Of a stretch of 64,000 bases of DNA, positions 12,300 through 23,600 are shown one piece after another. Origin of the DNA: Diadema setosum (Eukaryota; Echinodermata; Echinoidea; Diadematoida; Diadematidae); assembly GCA_033980235.1 (NCBI GenBank), contig CM067069.1, positions 16,043,150 through 16,107,149 on the forward strand, read 5' to 3'. The notes under the pieces are model-generated. The model was not told the DNA's origin. It did not search any database and worked only from the letters and a program-made list of their open reading frames with translations. The translations under genes and the position numbers were made by a program. Positions within the stretch are counted from its first letter, which is position 1, and every line of letters begins with the position of its first letter.

Positions 12300-12743
12300 A
12301 GGGGTGGTGGTTACGGACCGTGGAGCTATACATTGTTCTCGGTGTGAGCTCTAGAAGGAGCGGTCACTTTGAGTGAGTGGAGTCCAGCGCCACCGATGGG
12401 TGTGTCACTTTGTCTCTGGCTGCGAGTGCGGGGTGGGACGTCTTGCTGAATGCACGTTGGAGGTTCTGCGGTAAACGTCAAACCAACTCTCTCTCTCCTC
12501 TCTCTCTCTCTCTCTTCCATCTCTTTCTCTTGCCACTTTGGTCCAGTCACAGATTCGTCAGCAAAGGGTCCGCGTGTAAAAGTTCTTTAATTCGCCATCC
12601 GAGTTTGAACTTGTTCAGCTAAAGTTTGCACTTTTCTAGAAACCGCTGATGCACAACTTTTCCACAGGTGCCAGAAATTAAGCCACGGAAGACAACAAAA
12701 CAGATCGAGTTTGGTATCTGCAAGTCAAGGAATTCGACTAGAA
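12300..12743 (+). promoter_or_regulatory. Orphan promoter / non-coding first-exon candidate
   Basis: This GC-richer segment carries a pyrimidine-rich tract (CTCTCTCT, 12486-12520) and ends at GAACG/GTAAGTAACG near 12744, a near-ideal splice donor. No plus-strand coding exon that could be joined to it was found before the convergent USP gene ends at 20.5 kb. It may be the first exon of a non-coding transcript or a chance donor. Confidence 0.25.
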
Positions 12744-15700
12744 CGGTAAGTAACGTAGCAGACGACAATTTTTCACTTTCTGTACGTTCTGTAGACAACT
12801 CAACCTGTTGTAGAAATATAAAGCAATGATCACGCGCTGTATGGCGAGAAAACTATGTTCTGATATCTCATATCTCAAAAAATGACAGTTAATGAAAGGG
12901 TTGGCAGGGATATCAAAAGTTTTATATGTCTTGGCTATTCGACTAGCAAACAAAAAAAATATTGAATAAATTGCGGGACGAATTGTGTTCAACTTGAACA
13001 CTAACAAACTGGGTGCACTACACGATGTATTTCCTGCATTCAAAATAAACCTGGAGATTTTAAGCAGTTAGTCCCTAGTAACTATGTTTTTATTATCACC
13101 ATTATTATCAACGGGTCCACACAGTGGTAGTAAAATACCAGTCGTGCCGAAATTTGTGTAGGAAAATAAAATATTCAAACGATTCGCGAAATAACCAAAG
13201 TACCTGCAAGACTAATCAACCAACCAAACAAACGAAAACCATATCCAGTCACATTAGTTTGTGAAACTGGATAGTTATAAGCTGTATTATACAGCCAAAT
13301 AGAACGTGTGTATGTGTATTCATATATGCCGATAAAAAGAGAGATACATGTATAGAGAAATTGTGCCGTATGTCTCATATTCATTGATTTCCTCAGCTAA
13401 AGTCCAGCGCGTTCTACATTCACATTGCTTGCATCCGATGAGCATTTTAGAATGCGATTATACCAAGAACCACTCGTAATTGTAATAATGAGCCAGTTAG
13501 GTGTTAGCTCATGTGCACATTGGTACAAATACATTTTTTTTTTCTCAGTTGGTTAAGCACTTTAATCGTTTCAAAGCGAAACAATGCATTTTAAGCCTGC
13601 CCGACTTCACAACAAAAGGAATTCATGTTCACACAAAGACTGCACTTGCGTAGACCAGGTGACTAGAACGATCAGTCAATCAACACTTTGTATTGGGAAA
13701 CATCCATTTCATTGTTTTGCAATGAATGCATTGACAAACTCATTTATTGATCTTGTCAAATTCACTTACCAGGCTCTGATACTGTCGGGTGGACTGGTGA
13801 GCACAATTGATTACATGAGTAATCATTACATCACAGATGCTTAATGTCTGCCAGTACAAAACGACACTTTTCTTTTCTGCTTATGCTCAAAGGGAAACTC
13901 CGAAGTAGCTTACTTCAACATGATTACACATTACCCATCATCCGCCATCCTTTCATAGCATGTGGTCTGGCGCCTTCGAAACATCTTGGCGCCACAAACT
14001 AGTATCGTCTGCCATCATGGCAGCAGTTGCGGAAGAAAAAAAAAGTAGGAAGGGGAGGAGAAGAAGATGAACAGATGAAATAGAAGAAGAAGAAGAAAAG
14101 AAGAAGAAGATAGAAACAAACAAACAAACAAACAAACAACAACATGAATGGAAAAGGTTCCATGCTGTACAGCTTGTTTTACCTCACAAAACCTGTCATA
14201 TGCCTGTCAGAAACACATTTAGACGAGACGAAAATTACAGCAATCCACATCAGCACGATGCAATTACTACTTCTTTATAATGTATTATGTTTAATAGCCT
14301 TCCCTTTTCCAATAGGTGTAGATTATGTACAAATATTTATGTGTATATGTGTGTGCGTGTGTGTTCATCTATATGTGCAAAATAAGCAATACGTTGTATA
14401 TACTAGAATTGTCCACTCATTCATTTATTCATTAATTCATGCACTAACATATACACCTGATATGTGCAAGTGTTACTGAGTGTTTCGTTAAAATACCAAA
14501 ATGTCACAAACATCACGTATGCCTTCCTTTATCTGAAGATATTTTTTATCTGTCTGGACACTTTTTAATAAGCAGCATTTTTCCATACTTTTCGTAAATG
14601 AGATGTTTTTCTCTCGTGTCCCCGATTATCCCGAGGATTAGCGCTCTCATCTGCGACCTTTATAATGAAATGAATCTCATTCCGAGGACTTTCCCGTCAC
14701 TTTGTTCTTCTCACAAGAAATGAGACTAAGCCAAGAAAAGGAGGAAAAATCAAATCTTACACGCAAACAACTTTTCCTATGAATTCCATTCTCCTTTCCT
14801 TCGTCTGTGATAAAAACTGCGCGAAGGTAATATCAATTCAGCGAAAAATGCTTTTCAAAAAACTATCTTCTCTTCGACGCCTGATTAGCTGTAGCCTTCT
14901 ATCCAAACAGCGTATCGCTATCTCAACCCCATCCACCTGCAACAAAGGCACATACCGTACTTAAGAACCTTAAAGAAGAGGGGGGGGGGGGGGGGAGTCA
15001 CAAACAACGTCTTCATATTTTTCCTGTCGCTAGTCAGGAATTAAATTGCAGCCATTCGGACGCCTTCGAAACCTTGCTGCCACCATGTCTCTGCTAGCCT
15101 CCTGTGGCGCCCGTTCCCTCCCGGCTCCTGACCAAGACATGATCGTCTACTCCATCTGGTCCGCCACAGACACCCACACGAGTGCTCTCCCTTGATTGTC
15201 CGAACGCAATTCTTGTTTGACCCATTTCTTTGTCAAGAACTGTGTACGGACATCAGTGGTTGGCACCGTTATCAGCACTCTTCGTGCGGACGACCAGCGG
15301 GCCGGTAGACTCCCGTGGACCCCAACTTTTATTCCTGTAGATGACACTGGCTATGAAACTCACGATTAGACGACGCAGGGCGCCAGGAACCAGATGATGT
15401 CGTCGGTGGTGACACGAACAGTTTAGTTATTTCAAAACGTTGACCTATTAAAAGGACTCCGTCTTCTTCTATCAGAAGAAAAGTTAACCAATTGAAGGCC
15501 ATGGCACCTCCTTGGTCAGAGGAAGGATTTCATAAATATGTTGTTCACGTGTATCCATATACAGCCATCCTCCCTCAAGTCAATTTTAAAGAGACAAGAG
15601 GAAATCTTTCGATTTACAAAACATAATTACCACATGTTTTATCTTTTACGTAAAACCGGGTTATTTTTTTTTCGAGTTAGTTTCTTTCCTTTCGACTTGC

Positions 15701-16057
15701 GCGAGGTTGACGGTATTCATATCATGGGTATCTGTATATGCATCTATGCGTTGTGATGGGAGAAATAACGACGCGAAGAAATACATGGCGACCATGACCA
15801 TGAGAACCAACTTAACTGTACATCGGGTTTCCAAGAAGTGTCTTGCCTTTCCTCAGAACTCGGTTGTGTGATATTGTGAGTTGGCATTTGTGATTTGTGA
15901 CAGTGTAATATATGTGTATGTATGACTTGGGGCAATGAAAGAAAAAAATATATACAACTGTATATACATATAAGTTATGATACAATGATATGATTCCATA
16001 CATCACTGCTGGATAATGTGAAATAATAAATGGCTGTACTAACAAACACACCCATAC

Positions 16058-16060
<3 letters not shown>
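12744..16060. other. Non-coding; one short Kozak-context ORF
   Basis: No supported gene. GAA-rich (14080-14110), CAAA-rich (14117-14140) and G-run (14980-14994) patches occur. At 15085 GCCACCATG starts a 36-codon plus-strand frame (MSLLASCGARSLPAPDQDM...) inside a GC-richer patch (15060-15360) that is also open on the minus strand; neither has recognisable similarity. Confidence 0.45.

Positions 16061-16092
<32 letters not shown>
16061..16092. repeat. CA microsatellite
   Basis: (CA)n run directly left of the hAT-like element; a second (CA)n lies at about 16313-16359. Open frames across it are repeat artefacts. Confidence 0.9.
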
Positions 16093-16095
<3 letters not shown>

Positions 16096-16108
16096 GTATG
16101 TATATATA

Positions 16109-16273
16109 CAGGGCTCGACACTAACGGTGGCCCGGTGGCCCGGGGCCACCAAAAACGCACGTCGGGCCACCAAAATGTCAGAAATGAAGAATTTGGTGGC
16201 CTGATCGGGCCACCAAAAAAGGTCGGATGTTTGCCTTTGGGCCACCAAAAATAAAAGTTAGTGTGGAGCCCTG
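16109..16273. mobile_element. Miniature hAT-like element, family E copy 1
   Basis: The element opens with CAGGGCTCGACACTAAC and closes with GTTAGTGTGGAGCCCTG, an inverted pair. The interior is built from GGGCCACCAAAA phrases repeated in both orientations. At 165 bp it is non-coding. It sits in TA-repeat DNA, so the target duplication cannot be read. The CAGGG terminus is typical of hAT elements. Confidence 0.75.
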
Positions 16274-16324
16274 ATATATATATATATACAATTTATATAA
16301 TATGTAAATGATACATACACACAC

Positions 16325-16363
<39 letters not shown>

Positions 16364-17596
16364 AGTGACTGCAATTTATCTATATTCAGACACATTATCA
16401 TTTACGCAGAGTACCCACTGCAATTATTCCTTGAAGCAAAAACGAAGAAACACAAAACACGGGAGAATTTAAGCTCCCTCTCAAAAAGATATCCAGGGGC
16501 ACGCCTGATACAGCATGGCATACTAAAACAAGAATAAGAACAAGAACAAGAATAATATCAACAACAACAACAACAACACAGGAGATTACTTGAAAAAACA
16601 CTCGGGAAGATTGTACCACATTTCATTACATATACAATGTATTTATTTCACTCTTCTTAGACATATTTTGCTGCTTCTTTTTGAAAGCCATCTGAGTTAC
16701 AGTATCTGTCTACACAAAGTCATATCCAAATTACATACAACTTTTTTTTCCCCCCCTTTTCAAGTGAGTACTTAAAACTCCCAGTGTTACTTAATAACTG
16801 AGTGATATCATGGTTCATTTCTTCAGGGGCATCCATCAAGAAATGTCTACAAGAAGCATACGAGAATTCAATGCTTGGGAAAATATTGTCAACTTCTCAC
16901 TCATCACATACCAGTCTCTCAAGCATCATCAAGGTACAATAAATAACTGAAAATTTCCAGCTTATTTTTACAGGGCAAGCATTCATTCCACCCGTCGCAA
17001 TAAAACTACAGTCAACATTGCCTAAGTCGAATCCAAAAGAGAAGAAAGAAAATTTATTGACTAACGTGAATTCTGACATTTTTGAGAGAATACACACTTG
17101 TTTTTATCCAACCGGGGTAGAATTTTTCTTTGACTTACCCAATATTTCAACCTTTGTGAGGTTGGCTATCAATAGGTGAAGTTAATTGCATTTGTAAATA
17201 GTAAGCAACCTTTCTTACATGTAGTATTCCAGTGAAAGTGACATACATGTATTATGTTCATCATCACTTTTTCGTCCCCTAAAAATATGACACTGTCAGC
17301 AAATTCAGCAGCTGTTGCCAGTCATGATTGCAATAAACCATGAAAGATAATGATGACGATTCACTGATCAGCACACAGCACTACTTGCGCAGTGTCATAT
17401 TATTTAAAAGCGAGATGTTGCAAAACCCCTAAACACTTCTGCATTAATTTCGGTATGTATCAAGATGGCTTACAGCTGTACTAGCATTGACAGAGCATAG
17501 GACAAGGAACATCAAGCATGTGTGAAAGAAAAGAAAGATTTTTTTTTTTTTTCTAAATAGAGATATATTATCACGACTTGGAACTGTTTGATTGAG
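16274..17596. other. Non-coding interval
   Basis: TA and CA microsatellites at the left, (AAC)n near 16560-16577, a T/C-run near 16742. No exon or RNA seen. Confidence 0.6.
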
Positions 17597-17956
17597 CAGG
17601 GCTCAACACTAACTGGCCTGATGGGGCCACCAAAATCATCAATTTCAAATTTTTTGTGGTCTGAGAGAAATATTTGGAGGCCCGAAAAAACAATAAAAAA
17701 CATTAAAAGTCCTTTTTTTTTTCATGAGTCAAATATTTTAGTTTTATCAGAGTAAGAATTGGAAGCTGGACATATCTACTCAAAAACTAACCTCAACATT
17801 TCAGGTGCAAAGAGTTTCAAATTTATTGACATACTTTTCAAAAAATTTTGGTGGCCCGAGGCGAGCCACCAAATTTGCCCTTTTTTGAAATTTGGTGGCC
17901 CGACTTTCATTTTTGGTGGCCCCAGGCCACCGGGCCACCGTTAGTGTTGAGCCTTG
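17597..17956. mobile_element. Miniature hAT-like element, family E copy 2
   Basis: Termini CAGGGCTCAACACTAAC and GTTAGTGTTGAGCCTTG match copy 1. The interior again carries repeated GGTGGCCCGA / GGCCACCAAA phrases. It is flanked by a perfect GATTGAG direct repeat (17590-17596 and 17957-17963), close to the 8 bp duplication expected for hAT insertion. Length 360 bp, non-coding. Confidence 0.8.
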
Positions 17957-18229
17957 GATTGAGGATATCTTATTGTATCATTTCAACTGGACCATTTTCA
18001 TTAATTTGAGTAATATTCAACATACATCTGTATTTCAGTTCAAAATTTTCATAAATCTCTCCTGAATGTAGGCATAGATTCTACTAATCCTTTATTATCG
18101 CAAAGTTACAAGGTGCATACACCTGTCTTATGCCAAATCAATCAGCATATTGAAGATTAAATGTGTAATGAAGACTACATGAGGTAAAGATGAGAAAAAA
18201 ACCCTTTTAAAATCACCATATAATGATAT

Positions 18230-18796
18230 TTAAAGGACAAGTCCACCTTCACATACATAAGGATTGAGAGAATGCAGCAATATTAGTAGAACACATCAGT
18301 GAAAGGTTGAGGAAAATTGGACAATCCGTTCAAAAGTTACGAATATTTTAAGTATCTGCGCAGTCACTGCTAAAAGAGAAGACTACTACAGTGTATGATG
18401 CCACATGCGTACAACTATACAAGGAAAATAAAAAGAGAATTTCACGAAACTTTACTTTTTGAATAAAGTGCACATTTCTTCGACTTTCTACTGACATATG
18501 CTAAGGGTAATATTATTCCCCCTGCCTTCTGAAAGACAGAAGTCGAGTGTTCTTTTGCTTTACGAGAAAAATGGAAATATGTTGAATTTTCTTTATTCTT
18601 TCTTTATATCGTTGTACTCATGTGACATCACAAGCTATAGTAGTCTTTTCATCCAGCCGTGACTGAGCAGAAACTTCAACAATTCATTATTTTTGCACGG
18701 ATTGTCCAATTTTGCTCAAACTCTCACTGATGTGTTCTACTAACATTGCTGCATTCACTCAACCCACATGTCTATGAAGGTGAACTTGTCCTTTAA
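18230..18796. mobile_element. TTAA-bounded long foldback element, family C copy 1
   Basis: The limits are TTAAAGGACAAG and CTTGTCCTTTAA. Long diverged inverted arms share GTAGAACACATCAGTGA near the left and its complement near the right. The same 567 bp architecture, better preserved, is at 59879-60444. Non-coding. Confidence 0.75.
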
Positions 18797-19105
18797 TGGT
18801 ATAAATTCATTTTCCTCAAGCACGGAGTCGCATGTCGATCCTTTACAATGCCTTGGCCTAAACGCCCCACATTCATTCACGCTGGATGATACAACCTCAC
18901 TTGTATCCGTTCATTAACTGCCATACACGTACAACAAACAACATCTGAAGCTCATTGATAGGAAAGGTATCAGTATATCGAATACCAACAGCATCTATGC
19001 TTGACGTAAAGCAGCTTATTCTGTGCATAAACTTGTCAGATATTGTCATAATGAGGCAACATATAAATCATTTGTGAAACAGTTTGACTCATTATAATGC
19101 TGCTT
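18797..19105. other. Non-coding interval
   Basis: Nothing recognisable. Confidence 0.5.
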
Positions 19106-19330
19106 TTAATTTGATTTGATTTGATTTGATTTGATTTGATAATGGTTTATTGAAACAAACATGCAAAGTAGTAGCCCAAAGGCTAAATTATAATGCATCA
19201 CATTGAAAAACAAATCAATTACATCAAACAACATACAAATAATGCTACATTTTGGGTAGTTCTACCTTATGTACAAATGAGAGCTGCACAAATGTAGATA
19301 ATTATGATAACGATTTTCCTTTTTTGACTG
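19106..19330 (-). repeat. Retroelement-like 3' tail with (ATCAA)n
   Basis: On the minus strand the segment ends in five to six ATCAA units (19111-19142), preceded by sequence containing AATAAACCATT. A pentamer-repeat 3' terminus is typical of several non-LTR retrotransposon and SINE families. No coding sequence remains. Confidence 0.4.
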
Positions 19331-19577
19331 CACGTTAATGAAATTCAGACATTTGAAATTATCCAAGGATCACCGACAAGATAAAATCCATGTGGATCCC
19401 GTGTTCTCATCAATAGAACAGACAATACTCACAAGAAAAAGTCCCAGAAATGACTATGCTATGATAGCTAATTGTCATTTCCATGTGATGTACTGCAGTC
19501 AATTTTGTCTACACGAGTGCATGTGTGTATGTGTCAGTCTGTGTGTTTGTGTGTCTGTGTCTGAAAATTGTGTTTTG

Positions 19578-19583
19578 TTTATT
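19578..19583 (-). terminator. Candidate poly(A) signal for the USP gene
   Basis: On the minus strand this is AATAAA, about 0.9 kb beyond the USP stop codon and the nearest canonical signal I found. The 3' UTR would be 20505 to roughly 19560. Transcript evidence is lacking, and the site lies near old repeats. Confidence 0.35.
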
Positions 19584-20505
19584 CCTCATGAATTGGACAA
19601 GAAAAATATAGACATAGAAATATTTCAGCATATAGCCCTTCACTATGCACACTATAATACATTATCAATCCCTGACTAGTCTCACTTTCAGACCATGTGC
19701 ATGCACTGTTTTGCTCCCCAGAATATTAACCCCCTCTAACAGAAGAAGAAGTACCAGGAAAGGCAGCGACAAAGTCACCGTGGAGGGTGCATTTTGTGGA
19801 AGGGACTACAATTGGCAAAGGGTCTGGAAACCAGACTAGTCCCTGACATACTTGGTATGCAACAGACGGAAACTGTTTACATGCATATTCAAACTCACAG
19901 ATATTTCTGGTCCCAATGCCTAGTGGTGAGATATTTGTTGTACACACTTCTTCTCCGTCATAGTGTTCTTTGAAAGTTGTTTCATTTGACGCAGTTGTTG
20001 CTGTGTTGGGCAAGTTTCGGGCCAACCAAGCTATTATGTTTTTCAACAGCTGCAACTAACATAGATGCATTTGACTGCAGTATTAAAACAAAAGACAAAA
20101 AGTAAACGATACATACTTCATATTGTATTCAAGTAATATCCAAAAATACTAGCACATTACACTTCTTGTTCACTAAACAGTACTGGGATTATATAACATA
20201 TCGCAACCTATGTCTTTGTGAAATAAAGAATGACACCATAATATTGCACAACATCATATTGATGCAAATGTGCTGTATCTTTTTTAAAGATGAAAGTCCG
20301 CAGTTTCCTTCACACCACTGCTCACAACATGGATCACACAAAATAACAACCACATGAACATATAAACCCTAAAAAAACAACAACAATAACAACACAAAGA
20401 ATTGCAATAGAGTTCATCACATACCATGAAAGCATCATGAAGAAGAAGGGAATAGATTCTTAGTTCTGCAGTTGGACAACCTACTCAAGGTGGGAATGGG
20501 CTTCT

Positions 20506-20687
20506 TCAAGCAATCTCTTCGCGGGGGCTCCCACCCGTGTTGGACCCCGCCCCTTCCTCCCTGCTTCCGGGGGTCGGGTGGTCGACCATTGGCTGGGGGT
20601 TGGGTCTAAAGACCACCTCGGGTCCGCCGTCGTAGATCCCATGCAGGTACACCCACATTGCCTCGGAGATTTGACCAGAGTCCGCCG
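20506..20687 (-). CDS. USP20/33-like: USP20/33-like exon 25 (last)
   Basis: Residues 909-968 and TGA at 20508-20506. [20 protein letters not shown] completes DUSP2; a Pro/Gly-rich tail ([13 protein letters not shown]) follows. Confidence 0.93.
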
Positions 20688-23600
20688 CTGGGAGAAGGAG
20701 GGAAGGGGGTGGTGTAGATGGAACACGAGGTTAAAATAACAAGGGTTAATAATCACCATCACTGTTCCAAAAACTGTTGAGTGTTCATTTGTACCTTTCC
20801 TACTTTAAATGAGAGGCAAAGTAAATGATCTACACTGTCTCCATGCATTATAAATATGCACAGACAAAGTTAAACACATTCCTGTAAATAAATTACTATT
20901 TTTCTTGTGTATTTTAACACAGCAATGATCACACATGTTCCTTTCTTAATTTGGTAACAAATTAATATAACAATAACTAACAAAACTAGTAACCTGAACA
21001 TGCAGTGTAGTGATTGGGACTTTTCACCTAGCTCGTTCCATAGTAATAATATGATACTCGGAGCAAAACAGCCATAGAAAAACATTTTATCATACAAAGG
21101 TGACTAAAAAGACAAACATGGACAACACAATGTCCTCTATTGACAGTTTTATTTCTCAAAGCCAAAGGATGGCATATTTTCCTTCCTTTCTAAAAATTGC
21201 TATTTTTACAAACCAGTCATATTTTGTGGATTTTGATGAGGGCTTTATTGGGGTTTTGCGGTAGTTTAGTATAATCATAAGGACGTTGGAGATAAAATTC
21301 TTTCATTACTATCCCGTGGTAATCAGGCTTTGAAGAAATTCCTCTTCACACCAAAGGAGGAATTCATGCGGCAGACACCAGCAACAGTGCTACACTGAAT
21401 TTTAAGAGGATTTAGGGTTTTGAGATCCCATAACAAATCAACCAGCGTAAACATAGAGGTAATCCATAAACCTCGGTGCACACAGAATGACAACTCGTCT
21501 TGCCCAGTCTTTTCTAGAAGGCTATGACAAGCCATGTGGACAGTGGTCTAAGCACATTGAAATATGAACAATGAGAGTTTCTGTGTGCGATTACTGAGAA
21601 TGGAAGAGGAACAATGACTTCCAAAAATATCACACGTTTATTTGTCTTGCATACCAGTATATTCGCGTCCAAACGAAGATATCAAGAGTTTGCGAGCAGA
21701 ACACAGTAATCACCATTTAAAAAAAAAATAATAATAAAATGAAGTGAGTGCAACATCAGAGAGAGAAAAATAAACCCTTTCCAATAATTCCTAGCTTGTG
21801 GCATAACAAGGAATATTCTTGAAGTTATCATTGAAGACATGCCATATTTTCTGATTGTCTTTGTTTTTTAGCAGATTTAATTGCCAATATCTCAAATTGG
21901 CAAGAATGGAGTTAAAGATAATAAAAAGTTTTGGTACCTCAAAAGTTTCCCTGAATTTCCGTGTTTCAGGTTAAAGTATCTATCATATAACTAACACTGT
22001 GAGACTTAATCGCCCCAAAGTGCTCTCATTTCTTAGTAATCATGCAATCACATCACATGCGAACAAATTTCAAATCCATGAACGGATAAGATGTTTGTGT
22101 GCGCATGCGCTGGCCGTCAATTCAGTGTAGCTCTCCCAAGGTCCTCTCGACCGAGTCACATTCAGTCATCAATTCGAACGGAAAGGGACTATTGGCAAAA
22201 CCAAACGTTGCCCAAAGCCTGTTTTCAATACTTCAACTTAACTGGTAAGTCTTTACATTGAAGAAATCTTTTGATTTTAAGTTGATATTTACCCGCGATA
22301 CTAAATCTGTCATTATCCTGTAAGCTACAATGCGAAGCCCCATTTAGCTATGCGTATGGGGCTGCTGGTCGCAGTTAGCTACACAGTATGCGTATGGGGC
22401 CGGGCTGCACGCTGCTGGTCGCAGTGATATTCGCACAATACGTGTACTACCTCGCCGCCGCCGTACGGCGGCGGCTCTGGTACGAAACCATTATTGCATG
22501 ATTACTAAAACATGAGAGCACTTTGGGGCGAGTAAGTCTCACAGTGTTAGTTATATGAAAGGTACTTTAACCTGAAACACAAACTAAGACAAGGAAATTC
22601 AGGGAAACTTTTGAGGTAATACCAAAACTTTATATTATCTTTAACTCCTTTTGCAATGAAACTCTTCATATACACTCTGACATAATCCTTACCTTGCTTG
22701 AGTGTCGTGTGCCCGGACTTCGTCACAGCTATCAGCTTGTTGTCTATGGGACCAGGAGGTTCTACGACAAATCAGGAAGGATACAACCAAAGACAGGTTA
22801 CCCCTTTCAGTGCCATGGACATTTGACGGTGTGTATAATGTTGGGGGGGGGGGGGCGTTCTGTGCCAAGTAACACTCAAAAGCACACCATGGGTTTATGC
22901 ACTCGAAGTCCACAAGTAGCTACTGGTGAAGAGCATATTGATATTATGGACACAGAATCAATGATGAAAACACCTTGTAAAGTGTAACACTGGTGTAAGT
23001 GTAGAAAATTGAACATGGAGGAGTATGCCTCCAGTAAATAGCATGCTTTAGATCGGCGATGCAAATTCTAAGATGACGCAGCCTCTCGGTTTAGACAATG
23101 GAAACAGCCGTCTTGCGCATGTGCAGAACACCATTTTTGCTTAATCAGCATTGTCTTAGCATTTGCATTGCAGATCTCAAACTCTTTTTAAAAATGATTT
23201 AATGATAGAGGGAATGATGGAAGAGGGTATTGCCAAGTGGTGGACAACTTTGGCTTTGCCAGTGGCCTTAAGGCCAATATCAAGTTGAAGGGAAACTTGG
23301 ACTCATAAGGAGATTCAACTTATCTGGTGATTTCCATAATGGAAGGTGAAAGTTACAAGTGTCGTCTGTTCTAATACTTTGTGACTTCTGCTGTGCAGTT
23401 GGTTAATGAGACAGTAGTTTAACCCTATTCTAACTGGGCTATTTGAGACCAAGTTTTTACTGGGGGGGGGGGGGGGGGGGGGGTCAATTTGACCCCCCCT
23501 TCAGATCTCGGCCGCCGATCACGCGATCGCCGCAAAATTTTGACTGAACATAGAGCCGGATGTCAACTAAAAGATTACATGGTCATACAATAGAAAAATG

